A DNA stretch of 64,000 bases from Coenobita brevimanus (Eukaryota; Arthropoda; Malacostraca; Decapoda; Coenobitidae): the NCBI GenBank assembly GCA_032717465.1, contig CM064697.1, forward strand, positions 2,340,001-2,404,000, read 5' to 3'. Numbering within the stretch: the stretch's first letter is position 1; the number at the start of each line of letters is the position of its first letter. The notes beneath the pieces are model-generated. The model saw only the letters and a program-made list of their open reading frames with translations, did not search any database and was not told where the DNA came from. This document shows, in pieces, positions 11,281 to 21,589 of this stretch. Both the position numbers and the translations under genes were made by a program.

Positions 11281-12525
11281 CCATCGTTTCTCCATCTTTT
11301 TTTCCTTTCCTTCAACTTGTCTATGTTTCTTCAGTATTTTTTTCTCATATCTTAAATTTTCTCTTATCTCCCCATCTCCATCATTACCTCTCTCAGCTCA
11401 CTGTATTTTCTCTCCTCTCCATTTTCTTGCCTCCCTCACCTTGAATTGTCTCCCTTTCTCCATTTTCTTTTACTTCTGTCTTCCCGTCCTAAATTACGGG
11501 AGTGGCATCAGGAGCATGAGCGCCATACTACCAATTTCATCTTGTGTGAAGAGGTGGCTGTCACATGAAGCCACCAGACATTTCCACCTGTATTCCTGCC
11601 AGTTTTGAAGGTCAAGATCAGGTAAGTGGGTTGGCATGGCGGGATGGAGTGATGATTATGATTGCTCTGTATTTTCTTCTGCACTCCGAGACCCTTCCCC
11701 TCCCCAACAAACTTTTTACTTCCCAGCCATTCCCCACCTCTATTTCGTCTTCCCAACCCCGTCCGCATCCCCCACCTCCCTTTCCCAGCCCCGTCCACAC
11801 ACCCATCCCCAGCCACCTCCAATTTTACTTCCGACCTTCCTCAGTTACCTTCTTATTCCCCATCCCCTCCCACGCATCTGCTTTCTACCCATTTTGTGCC
11901 CAACCACCTTTTTTCTTTCCACTGCTTTACAACTAGCTTCTTATTTCCCACCCCTTCCCCTGCCCTGTCATAGCCCCTCCTCAACCAGCTTTTATTCCCA
12001 TTCCTTTTTTTCTACTCAATTCCTCCCCAGCAACTTTATTCCTCCTCCCCAGGAACTGTATTCCTCCTCCCCAGCAACTTTATTCCTCCTCCCCACATCC
12101 TCTCTAAGCACCTACTTAATCCACACACCAATTTTCCCCGATTTCTTTATCGTTCTCACACCCTTCCCAGCCAAATACTTACTTCCACATCTTTCTCTCT
12201 CGCCTTCTCTCCTTTTCGACCCTGTTCCCACACTATCCACGAAAAACTCTCCCACATTCTCCCCACAACATTCCTACCCCTACCCCTTCCCAAACTACTG
12301 ACTTGCGTACTCCCTACTTCCTTACTACTCCCCCTTCCACTACCAAATCTCCCCAACCACCTTCTTACTCTTCTCACCATCCTTTCTTTCCATCCTCCCT
12401 ACCCACTCTACCCTTCCACTTTCCCAACCGCCCTCTCTTGCAAGCCTCCCTACCAGCTGTACTCCACTTGCCCACCTTTCCCAGCCACTCTTCCTCCCCA
12501 CCGTCCCCAACCCCGTCATAATGTT
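11281..12525. repeat. Pyrimidine-rich tract with short tandem units
   Basis: The plus strand is dominated by C and T. Within it 12020-12100 holds a 22-bp unit (attcctcctccccagcaact) three to four times. The open frames here (up to 221 codons at 11636-12301) exist because stop codons need purines; they are not genes. Confidence 0.85.
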
Positions 12526-12659
12526 GTTTACGATATTGTTTTACCGCGGAGAGTTGGTACTCCCCTCCAGGCCCTTCACAACAGCTGCCTGCCCGCGGTG
12601 GATCAGAGCTGCCCCCAGTTGCACACTCTTCATTCCACAGGGTTAGTTATGGATTCTTC

Positions 12660-12920
12660 TTGCCCGATTCTACCTTTCGCGTTTTTTCTTTGATCCCTGT
12701 ACGACAATGACTGATGCAGAGTTTGTTTCCCGGGATTAGTTAAGGAGGGATTTCCCCTTGTGTGTATCTATTAATCCCTCCACAGCGATGGCATTTGCAT
12801 AGTCCTTAATATAAAGGTATATTTGTGGTCGCATTCTCCTTGCGCGATTCACCATTTAGTCCCGGTACGGCGATGAGAGCTTTCAAATTTGGTTCCTATT
12901 AACGCAGGGTTTTTTATTTT
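12660..12920. repeat. Direct duplication, unit about 175 bp
   Basis: ttgcccgattctacc ... gatccctgtacgacaatga at about 12660-12705 recurs as ttgcgcgattcacc ... agtcccggtacggcgatga at about 12840-12875, each followed by a ttt-rich segment. A related attaatccctccacagcgat lies between them at 12770. The tccc..tacggcgatga phrase resembles the terminal repeat of the TTAA elements. Confidence 0.5.
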
Positions 12921-12949
12921 TATTCTCCCTCTCCTTTACCAATTCTTCG

Positions 12950-13060
12950 TTAATCCCTTTCACGAGGATGATTTTTTTTTTTTTTTTTTTTTTTTGGTCA
13001 CTGGGTTTAGTTGGACTTCAGACGATTTCATTCAGCTCAAGATACGCTTTTCGGTAAGTA
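12950..13060 (+). mobile_element. TTAA palindromic element, left arm split by poly(T)
   Basis: TTAATCCCTTTCACGAGGAT at 12950 is a good terminal repeat. It is followed by 24 T (12972-12995) and then cagacgatttcattcagctc, the inner left block. The right arm is missing. The poly(T) at a fixed point after the terminal repeat also occurs, as poly(A), in the right arm of the 16.3-kb copy. Confidence 0.65.
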
Positions 13061-13867
13061 TGGCTCAGAGATAGCCATCATGTATGTCTTCACTACCAGG
13101 GTGCACTCCTAAGATGAAGAAATACGGCAGCAGCAATAACACAAAGGACGTCCTGGGGCTGAGTGGGTTGTTATAGCTATCTATTATCTCTCTCTTGCCA
13201 ACTTCAGGAGCGTAGAGGCTCGAGGCTAGACTGCTAAAGAGAAAAAAAGGAGCCAACATTTGGTTTACCCCGAGACCACTATTTGACCTGACTTGCGCTA
13301 CGCTCCTCATACCGATCTTTCGCTTAGTTGGTCTGGATTTCAGGGCGGTGTAGAACTGGTAGCCTTAATACCGCCTCTAATGCTGTAATTGATTTTGTCG
13401 TAGTTTGTCATCCAGTGTAGCGTAATAACCAGAAGAGGATTGTCCAACACTCCTAGGAGCCAAACAGGGGCCCTACACGCGATGCCTTTCCACAATTACC
13501 GGGGCAACGTCGGAAAATCGCACCTGAACCTTGAGAGAGAGAGAGAGATCGGAAAATAAGAAAAAACTGCATTGATTGAAGCTCATTTTCTGTCGGCCAG
13601 GATAGCAGGTAAGCCCAGGTATTGGAGGTTATCTGGCCCCACAAATAATGCCATGGAAGTGTTATTTTGTTGTCTGAGAGGCGGTAAGGAGGGCATGATG
13701 CAGGGGAATAATCAGACGGACTGTTTTCACTCAGGATGCTGTGGTTTGGGTTATTCTGGTCTCGAGTCTGGGATGGGCTGGGGATTTGGTCTGGTCTTGG
13801 ATGAAGAATGAAGGGGGCGAAGTTACGCTGTCTGTGTCATGTTAGGTAGTTTGTTATAAGTCAGATA
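13061..13867. other. No gene recognised
   Basis: Mixed DNA with a short (GA)n near 13,540. Several frames of 60-80 codons are unremarkable. Confidence 0.5.
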
Positions 13868-14130
13868 GTTTATTATGTTATTCTGTGGTACTTAGAATTT
13901 CATCCCTTATCTCTGCAGTTCATTCTCCGTCCCGCTTTCATACTCCTCCCTACCATCTCACTCTAACACATAGCCAGTCATTAATTAAGCATAGGTTATA
14001 TAGTGTATTGTGTTATTCCATGGCACCTAGAATGCATCCCCTTTTCTCACCACGTCATTCTCAGTCTCTCATTCCTTCTCCTCCCTGCTACCTCACGCCC
14101 ATTCATTCCCCTAGTAAGTCATTAATCACG
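13868..14130. repeat. Direct tandem duplication, unit about 137 bp
   Basis: ttatgttattctgtggtact ... agccagtcattaattaa is followed directly by ttgtgttattccatggcacc ... agtaagtcattaatcac. Shifts at the two ends are about 135 and 141 bp. Copies are clearly related but diverged. Confidence 0.75.
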
Positions 14131-14149
14131 AATCCCTGATTGGTTTGGT

Positions 14150-14343
14150 CATTTTCTTCAGCCCGATGACTTATTTGTTCTAGATAACGTCAGACTATTT
14201 TATTCAGCTTATGAGACCTCCTTGGCATCTGGGTTAAGGAAGGCTGTATCTGATCCCAAATTTTAAAGTCTCTCCTAACCTGCATGATGTTTGTAGGCAG
14301 CAAGAATAAACTACAGATTACATCATCGTAATGAAAGGGTTAG
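14150..14343 (+). mobile_element. TTAA palindromic element, nearly complete
   Basis: Left arm: cgatgacttatttgttctag, ataacgtcagactattttat, tcagcttatgagacct. Middle: ttaaggaaggctgtatctga. Right arm: gtaggcagcaagaataaact, then catcatcgtaatgaaaggg and TTAG. Outer and inner blocks are arranged as an inverted repeat; the right TTAA has become TTAG. Confidence 0.65.
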
Positions 14344-14453
14344 AGTGGAGCTGTTGGGTTAGCAAGAATGTTGTGGTCTTCGCGTTGTTGAATTCAGTGT
14401 CAGTTTTTGTGTCATTCCAGGTCAGCTTAGGAGCCTTTCTTTTCTCTCTCTCT

Positions 14454-14456
<3 letters not shown>

Positions 14457-14494
<38 letters not shown>
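14457..14494. repeat. Poly(T) run, 38 bp
   Basis: Preceded by a short (TC)n. No retroelement body is recognisable next to it. Confidence 0.97.
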
Positions 14495-14498
<4 letters not shown>

Positions 14499-14890
14499 GC
14501 TCTCGGCAATGGGTGTAGATTTTAACATCCCTTTCTCTCCAGCTTTTCATACAGCTTTACATGTCACCTCCTCCTCCGTAGCACTTCTTCCCTACCAACC
14601 TACTCTTATGTCTGGTACGTTAACATTCCTGTGCATACTATTTCTGCAATTTGTGTCGGCATTTTAAAGGTATTAATTGTGAAGAGAGAAGGGTAAGATA
14701 TAACATGTCAAGCAAACTGTGAAGGTGGAGGTGCTAAAAGGCCTCCAAATCTGGCCAGTATATAGCCCTTTCAGTGCCATGGTGCCAGTCATCTAGGTCT
14801 GGGTGTCTAAGCTGGTCCCAGGTATCAGTCTGACAGGCGAAAATTGAGGTGTTAATGATTCTTTCTTTACTGGTTTAAAGTATGTATGTG

Positions 14891-14891
<1 letters not shown>

Positions 14892-14936
<45 letters not shown>

Positions 14937-14941
14937 TGTGT

Positions 14942-14998
<57 letters not shown>
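14892..14998. repeat. Compound microsatellite (TC)n(TG)n
   Basis: 42 bp of TC run directly into about 65 bp of TG with one tat interruption. Confidence 0.97.
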
Positions 14999-14999
<1 letters not shown>

Positions 15000-15740
15000 C
15001 TATGATCGCCAGCGATAAGATCTTACTTTCCGTGTATAAAATTTATTTCTGATCTCCACGTTAACCTAAGGGGATTATCATAATCTGTGATACACGGCTG
15101 AATCCACATCCTACCCAGCCGCAGGAAATAAAACTGATAAAAAAAAAAAAGGAAAAAGAAAAGTAAGAAACCAGAAATATATATATATTTTTTTATTTTT
15201 GTGTTTTTTCTGCTGTCGCCAAAACCCTCGTGGCCTGAGATCGAACCGCAGCAGGTAGGGCATCATCATCCCCAGGGGTTATCTCTCGGGTTATCAGTTG
15301 TCTCCTTCATTTCCCACATGATCATAAATGTGTTTGGAGTCGGAAGCATAAAGAAATGAAATCACAGAAGCAGAGGAAGGAGTGGGGACTAATGTGGGTG
15401 GATTTCTGTTTTATTTCCATTGATCTGTTCCGTAATGGGATTGAAATTTGTAATAAACGAGATGATAAGTTTGCGTTGTTATTTTGCCACAGGCACAGCG
15501 TAGTTTCCAAAATAGTATGCAGATTTTTCTGAAACTCCCTAACATTCACAAAAGTAGAGCAATAATAGTGTTTTTTGTTATTAGTATAGTACCTTTTCAC
15601 AATATGCTTTGTAACGAATTAGCTCAGCAAGGTTTATATTTACGGTTCCGCTTCATAGAACTGCAACATTCTCATGAAAATGCACTGGTTATGCACGGGT
15701 TAACAGGATTGATGGAGGCAACAGGTGTTTACTGACTGTA
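14999..15740. other. No gene recognised
   Basis: AT-rich DNA with a short A run (about 15142) and a short AT run (15178). A 92-codon minus-strand frame (15322-15600) has no recognisable features. Confidence 0.5.
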
Positions 15741-15745
15741 CGTGT

Positions 15746-15795
<50 letters not shown>
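15741..15795. repeat. (TG)n microsatellite
   Basis: 55 bp of perfect TG. Confidence 0.98.
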
Positions 15796-15800
<5 letters not shown>

Positions 15801-16096
15801 GTGAGTATAATGAGTGTGGGATCATTTTGTCAGGCAGCTACCGACTCTACCACCCTCCATCCTGTTAATTACCACCTCCTGTCCTCTTCCCCATCACCAC
15901 ACCCCCTCTCCCTCCCTTTCCCCTTTTCCCCCTTTCCCTCCTCCCTTTCTGCTTGTCGCCCGGTAAATTATATGCAAAAGTCTATTCAAAAAATGAGAAA
16001 TGAATAATGCTTGGGGATTCGCCGTGGTTTTGTGTGCGTGCGTTAATTCATTCATGGTTACATAGTGGTCGGAAAATGCCGCTAAAATGCTTCTGC
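15796..16096. other. No gene recognised; short pyrimidine tract
   Basis: 15,870-15,960 is C/T-rich; nothing else. Confidence 0.5.
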
Positions 16097-16310
16097 TTAG
16101 CCCCTGTAGTCCGAGAATATCTTTTATATTTTGTTTAAGCTCTTTCCAGACGATTATATTCATCCTAAGTTACATTTATTGATATGAGGGGATAGATATG
16201 GCCGTCATTGATTCCTTTGCTGAAAGACGTTCCCCCTAAGCTGAATAAAATCGTTTGTTAGTAGTCAGAGTCGTAGAAAATAAAATTCTACCTCGAAGTG
16301 AAGAAGTTAA
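16097..16310 (+). mobile_element. TTAA palindromic element, complete copy I (214 bp)
   Basis: Begins TTAGCCCCTGTAGTCCGAG and ends cctcgaagtgaagaagttaa. Inner blocks are inverted: ccagacgattatattcatcc at 16147 and cctaagctgaataaaatcg at 16234. The right arm, reverse-complemented, begins TTAACTTCTTCACTTCGAG and aligns with the left arm. No coding capacity. Its right TTAA (16307-16310) is also the left TTAA of the next copy. Confidence 0.7.
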
Positions 16311-16518
16311 CCACTTCAGAGCGAAGACGTCTTTTCATTTGGCTCTAGATAACGTCAGACTGTTGCCTTCAACTTGAGAACCTCCTTGTTGTGAAGGAGC
16401 TGTTGAAGGCTTTAGGTGGCCTCTCCCTTCGAGAAGTCTCTCCAGAACTGAATAAAATCGCCTATGGATAGCATGAATAAACCAAAAAAAAAAAAAAAAG
16501 TCGGGTTGAACGAGTTAA
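16307..16518 (+). mobile_element. TTAA palindromic element, complete copy J (212 bp)
   Basis: Begins TTAACCACTTCAGAGCGAAG, with gacgtcttttcatttggc and a tagataacgtcagactg block. The right arm holds gaactgaataaaatcgcc, tagcatgaataaacc, a run of 16 A and gggttgaacgagttaa. TTAA flanks both ends. It sits head-to-tail with copy I through the shared TTAA. Confidence 0.7.
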
Positions 16519-16837
16519 GTAACGGCTACAGTTAGAATTTGGTTTGTGTTAAGAATTCAGTACTGCATACGCACCGTGAAGTGATATTATATTCTGAAGG
16601 ATCACATTTTCCCCCTCCTTTTGGCGTGATTTACCTGGATGGATTACTCGCTGTTTCACAACCGGTGTACAGTGTGATTTACTGGGTAATCCTAATACAG
16701 TGATAATCCATTTTAGGAAGTAATGGATTGTGTAGAGTTTATACACACCGTGTTATTAATCACTCTAAAGTTTAGTTCCTTTTGTGTTGACTATATTAGG
16801 CTTAGTTATTTGGAACCTTAGGTCAACGGAGGGATTT
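16519..16837. other. No gene recognised
   Basis: AT-rich DNA; nothing supportable. Confidence 0.5.
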
Positions 16838-16985
16838 GTCTATCTATCTGTCTATCTGTCTGTCGATTGCAAGACGCCTTGATCCCTCCATGTCGCCCTA
16901 TCCCCTGATATTTGGCTGCTCTCCTTCCAGTTCGCACACCCTCTCATGTATCTCTCCATTCGCCTGCCTTGCATTATACAGTAAC
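16838..16985 (-). pseudogene. LINE family A 3' end with internal deletion
   Basis: The plus strand has a tctatctgtctgtcgattgc tail, then aagacgccttgatccc joined to tccatgtcgccctatcccc, and then ctctcatgtatctctccat. Compared with the copies at 17.2 and 57.8 kb, about 30 bp around the stop codon are missing. 5'-truncated. Confidence 0.7.
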
Positions 16986-17175
16986 TTATGGATGCCGTGT
17001 TTCAGTACCCGAACCATATTTGGTTTTGCAACTTCACAGACACAATAGGCTTGTGACAAAGGCTCAGTCAAATGATTTTCAAGATTCTTGGTTCCCTTTT
17101 CCTCTTAGCACCCTATTGATGTAAATAAATATATAAATAAATGAACGAATGAATAAGCAAGTAAATAAATAAAAA

Positions 17176-17438
17176 AACAGATCTATCTATCTATTGCCAG
17201 ACGCCTCAATCCCGTTTGGGGTGGCCACAAACAAATCGCCTCCAAGTCGCCCTGTCCCCCGCCATTTCACTCCCCTGCTCCCAGCTCACACCCCCCTCTC
17301 TCATATACCTCTCCACCCCATCCCTCCATCTCATCCTCGGCCTCCCCCTCCCTCTTTCCCCCTCCACCTCACTCACATACACTCTCTTCGTCAGTCTTTC
17401 ACCCTCCATCCTCTCCACATGGCCAAACCACCTCAGTG
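17176..17438 (-). pseudogene. LINE family A 3' end
   Basis: A minus-strand frame (17418-17206) reads MERMEGERLTKRVYVSEVEG, then RGRGRPRMRWRDGVERYMR and ends CGHPKRD before TGA. It is nearly identical to the C-terminus of the 57.8-kb copy. After the stop only about a dozen bases precede the tail attgcc / (tatc)n on the plus strand. Truncated at its 5' side, where it meets a (TA)n microsatellite. Confidence 0.9.
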
Positions 17439-17440
17439 AA

Positions 17441-17482
<42 letters not shown>
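17439..17482. repeat. (TA)n microsatellite
   Basis: About 44 bp of AT/TA with one tatg variant, abutting the truncated end of the LINE fragment. Confidence 0.97.
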
Positions 17483-17484
<2 letters not shown>

Positions 17485-17779
17485 GGTTCTCTATGGCTGG
17501 AGCACTTTCTGAACTTAAAGGTCATGCTGGAAATTAACAGGTTATTTCAGCTGTTGGTCTTCCAACTGTTGCGGATATGCTGGTTCAGGATAGGAAGCAG
17601 ATAAACGGCCGACCATACTTGTTCATCCAGAATTTCACATTTTCATCGTTCATCTGACATTCAGATATCAGAGTTCACCAGGCACAGCGCGACTCTATCT
17701 TAATGGTTGATGTAGACCCAATTAATTACCTGCAATCAGCTGACGCTGTACCCCCAGCGGTGCGAGAGGATCTGTAAAG

Positions 17780-18290
17780 TGAACCACAGCCACCCTTTCC
17801 CCTCAGCACTCTTTCCCATGGCCAGCCTTTCCCCTTACCTCCACTTCACCTCACCCTCCTCTTCTCAACATCAACCTTTCCTTTCGCCATCCCTTTCCCT
17901 CACCATCCCTTTCCTTCACCACCCCTTCCCATTCAGCAACCCTTCCTCTTACAATCTCTTCACCTTGCCTTCCCCTTCCCATCACCAACCCTTCCCCTTA
18001 CCATCTCTTAAGCTCACGCCTCCTTCCCATCACCAACCCTTCCCATTACCACTTCTTCACCTCACTCTCCATCCCATCACCAAACCCTTCCCATCACTAC
18101 CCGTTTCCCTCACCACCAATATCCCTCACCACCCTTTCCCCTCACCACCATTTCCCCTTCACCACTTTCTTCTGTTACCACTCCATCCCCGTACCACCTC
18201 TTTCCTTCATCATCCGTTCCTTTTTCCTCTTTCCTCTCGTCCCTTCCTCCTCTCATCTTGACTTTTTCATTCAACTAAGGGAGGAGCTGG
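17780..18290. repeat. Pyrimidine-rich degenerate tandem tract
   Basis: Irregular units of the type ccatcaccaacccttcccctta with a period near 20-45 bp. The 160-codon plus-strand frame is a composition artefact. Confidence 0.8.
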
Positions 18291-18317
18291 CCTCTTGTGA
18301 CAACAGTAATTCTGTCT

Positions 18318-18426
18318 TGCTGCCAACATACGATTTAAGTCAGCGTCACTAATAGCTCCCACGACATCCACCTTGCTGCCGCCAAATGATTGTACTCAGC
18401 ATCAATAGTAGCTCCTTGGACATCCA
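18318..18426. repeat. 54-bp direct duplication
   Basis: cttgctgccaacatacgatt ... tagctcccacgacatccacc is repeated immediately as cttgctgccgccaaatgatt ... tagctccttggacatccatc. Confidence 0.8.
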
Positions 18427-18520
18427 TCTTGCCTGCCCCGCCTGAGTACTCCCTCCACGGGTATATTTCACCAGATTACCGACACTGTCCAAACACACCG
18501 TCGACGCAGAGATGGATGGC

Positions 18521-18521
<1 letters not shown>

Positions 18522-18579
<58 letters not shown>
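18522..18579. repeat. Compound microsatellite (GT)n(GA)n
   Basis: About 39 bp TG followed by 19 bp AG. Confidence 0.97.
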
Positions 18580-18675
18580 ACTCTCTGAACAAGATTTACA
18601 TAAAGCTGTTTGGGGACGACTTATCGTTCGCCAACACGCTCAAGTTAACCCGTTGACCACCTCTACTAGATTATT

Positions 18676-18676
<1 letters not shown>

Positions 18677-18750
<74 letters not shown>
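18677..18750. repeat. (AC)n microsatellite
   Basis: 74 bp of perfect AC. Confidence 0.99.
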
Positions 18751-18753
<3 letters not shown>

Positions 18754-19039
18754 CTCAACAGCAGAAGTGACACTTAGAACGTCCTTCGATTTAGCTGACG
18801 ACTGACGACTTGTTCCAGGACTGACTGCGTGGTTCAAAACTCTCAGTGATGCTTAGAATTTGCGTTTACATATTGGTCCTGGAGTGGTGGGGATAAGGTT
18901 CTGGGCTGTGGATCGTATAATTAAGTCCCATTCCCTGTCATAACTAAGAACTGCCTTTGCGCGAAGAACAAGGGACGTGGAAAGACTTTGATCCCTTTGA
19001 TCTTTCTTCGTCGTGCAAGAAAAAATCTTAGTTCTGAAG
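18751..19039. other. No gene recognised
   Basis: Mixed DNA between a microsatellite and a satellite. Confidence 0.5.
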
Positions 19040-20660
19040 GTTTTTATCGCAAATTTAAGTTCCGGCTCAGGATTCCCGGTACGGTCTCTGCTGGGTGATT
19101 CGGTCTGATGATGCTCATGTGAATCATAATTATCGTTTGGGCCCTGTATTGATTCAGGTGAGATATGACTGATGGGTGTGGTCTGGGAATGGCCTTGTGG
19201 ACCTTGAGTGCGTTGTGAATGAATGAGGTGGTCCCTGATTGGTTCTTGATTTGAGTTAGGATTCTCGGTTCAGTCCGTCATTGTTGATTTGGTCTGTGAT
19301 TTTCATCGATTTGGTCCATGATTGTCGATTGTGTCTGATTTTCAATTTGATCCATGACTGTCGATTTGGTCTGTGATTGTCGATTTGGTTTGTGATTATC
19401 AGTTTGGTCCATGATTGTTGACTGTGGTCTGTGATTGTCAATTTGGTCCGTGATTGTCGACTTTGTTCCACAGTTGTCGAATATGATCCTTGATTTTTAT
19501 GTGGTCTGTGATTGTTGGTTTTGGTCCTTGATTTTTATTTGGTCTGTGATTGTTGGTTTTGGTCCTTGACTGTCAATTTGTTCCACGATTATCGATTTGA
19601 TTCATGATTGTCGATTTGGTCCATGACTGTCGATTTGGTCTGTGATTGTAGATTGGGTCCATGACTGTCGATTTGGTCTGTGATTGTAGATTGGGTCCAT
19701 GATTGTCGATTTGGTCCGTGATTGTCGATTTGGTCCATGACGGACAATTTGGTCCATGATTGTCGATTTGGTCCATGACTGACAATTTGGTCCTTGATTG
19801 TCGATTTGGCCCATGACTGACAATTTGGTCCTTCATTGTCGATTTGGTCCGTGATTGTTGCTTGGGTCCATGATTGTCGATTTGGTCCATGATAGTCGAT
19901 TTTGTCTGCTTGTCGATTTGGTCCATGACTGTCGATTTGGTCCGTGATTGTCGATTTGGTCCATGATTGTCGATTTTGTCTGCTTGTCGATTTGGTCCAT
20001 GATTGGCGATTTGGTCCGTGATTGTTGCTTGGGTCCATGATTGTCGATTTGGTCCATGACTGTCGATTTGGTCCATGATTGTCGATTTACTTCAGGACTG
20101 TCGCACTGCTTTAGGATTAGTGATTTCGCTCAGGATCGTATGTTTGGTCCAGGATTGTACATATGGTCCATGACTGTATATCTGGTGTACAGTTTTCAGA
20201 TCCAGGATGATTGATTTGATTGAGGATTGTTGATTTGGACCAGGATTAGTGATTAGGGAAACCATGATTAATACGGTCTAGGGCTGTGAACTTGATCCAG
20301 GCTGACTGATTTGGTCCAGGGTGATTGATTTAGTCCAGGGTGATTGATTTGGTCCGGGGTGCTTGATTTGATTTGGTCGGGGGTTGTTGATTTGGTATAG
20401 AATTGTTTTTGGTCCAGGACTGTGATTGTTTGGCCTAATATTGTTCATGTGGTCCGGGATTGGCGAGGTTGTTGTGTGATTGATGAGATGGCCCAATAGA
20501 GTGGTTGTGGTCCAGGACTTACGATGCTGTATAACACTGGTGGTTTGGTCCAGAGGAGGATTGCATATTTGGTCCAGGAATGTCGTTTTACTCCACAACT
20601 ATCGATTTAGGTCCAAACATTTCTGCTTTGGATTCAGGTTTGGCGATATGGTTCATGACC
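19040..20660. repeat. 19-bp satellite array, homogeneous core with decayed flanks
   Basis: The unit on the plus strand is gtccatgattgtcgatttg (19 bp). The core (about 19,560-20,090) is well homogenised, with variants tccgtga, tctgtga, attgtag and gacaattt. Both flanks keep only ggtccagga / gattgattt-like echoes. A 74-bp higher-order unit containing attttgtctgcttgtcg occurs at 19,897 and 19,971. The reverse complement of the unit has no stop codon in any frame and 19 is not divisible by 3. Each minus-strand frame therefore reads the same 19-residue cycle (DQIDNHGPNRQSWTKSTI plus one residue). This explains overlapping frames of 167 and 149 codons in different phases. They are not genes. Confidence 0.95.
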
Positions 20661-21037
20661 GCCAATTCGTTACGGTTATCAGAGCAGACGTGATGTTGGA
20701 AGGCCATATTCATAAACATGCTGGAGCCTAAGAGGAATATAAAGAATGCTTAATAGTTTCGTCTTCATTCACACAGCCGCCAAAAACTTCGGAATCAGAT
20801 AAGGATGAATGACGGAGTGAAAAGATACGAAAGAAAAAAAAATAATAATAATAATTCATTGATATGGAGATTTGTGCTACAGTAAGTATTGGTTCAGATT
20901 TTTTTATAAATGGTTTTCCCAGATATCGCCGCCATATTTAATACATGTCAACTGTGACGTCCGTAATATGAAGGGTATATAGGGATCCGGTTTATGTGTC
21001 TTGTAACACGAGTACTTAGGGCTCCCTTTTCTTTGTC
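20661..21037. other. No gene recognised
   Basis: AT-rich with an (ATA)n patch near 20,845. Confidence 0.5.
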
Positions 21038-21107
21038 TTTTTTTTTTTTTTTTTTTTTTTTAAATCAGGGATTGGATGCTTTATTTTATTTTATTTTATT
21101 TTATTTT
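21038..21107. repeat. Poly(T) and (TTTTA)n
   Basis: 24 T (21038-21061), then about 29 bp of the pentamer ttatt from 21079. Confidence 0.95.
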
Positions 21108-21192
21108 TCTTAATTCTCATGTTTTATTGTAACTCGTTGGATAAGATCTTGCTTTAATTGCGTTACCATTCGCATTAGCTCTAAACCAGTAA

Positions 21193-21352
21193 CTGGAATG
21201 CACTCAGAGAGTGCGTATCACCGCCAGCGCCAATGTTTCTTATGATTTACTTCCTCCTTTGTACAAGACAAATACTATTGCGGTCTCATTTAGTCAGTGA
21301 ATTCTACGGTTTTCTTGTAATACAATCAGAGAGCGCATATCTCTACCAACGT

Positions 21353-21396
<44 letters not shown>

Positions 21397-21588
21397 ATTG
21401 CTTCATTCGGATCCGGATCCACCTGAAAATCTAGCCACCTTTTCCCTGACCCACTGCCCATTGCTCACCTATCCTAGTTTAAATGAAATCCGATAAAAAA
21501 ATGTTTTGAGATGTCTTGACGTAAACAGACAGACAGACACAAATGAATACATAAACTTTTATTCAGCTTCGTTGGCGGAGGAGGTAAT
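21193..21588 (+). mobile_element. Dispersed element with CCTCCGCCAACG-type ends, with doubled left end
   Basis: Two left ends: ggaatgcactcagagagtgc with gtatcaccgccagcgcc (21195), and caatcagagagcgcatatct with ctaccaacgtc (21323). The right end is cgttggcggaggaggtaat (21570-21588). ggatccggatcc lies inside (21409), preceded by 41 A (21354-21394). Same family as 45.2 and 61.6 kb. The doubled left end suggests one copy inserted into another, or an internal duplication. Confidence 0.65.
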
Positions 21589-21589
21589 G

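Noticed and set aside
11636..12301. 221-codon plus-strand frame
   Set aside because: Pyrimidine tract artefact.
14457..14494. Poly(T) considered as the tail of a minus-strand SINE or processed pseudogene
   Set aside because: No element body or target duplication can be seen next to it.
19573..20076. 167-codon minus-strand frame reading as a repeat protein
   Set aside because: Explained entirely by the stop-free 19-bp unit; the same peptide appears in other frames (for example 19589-20038).
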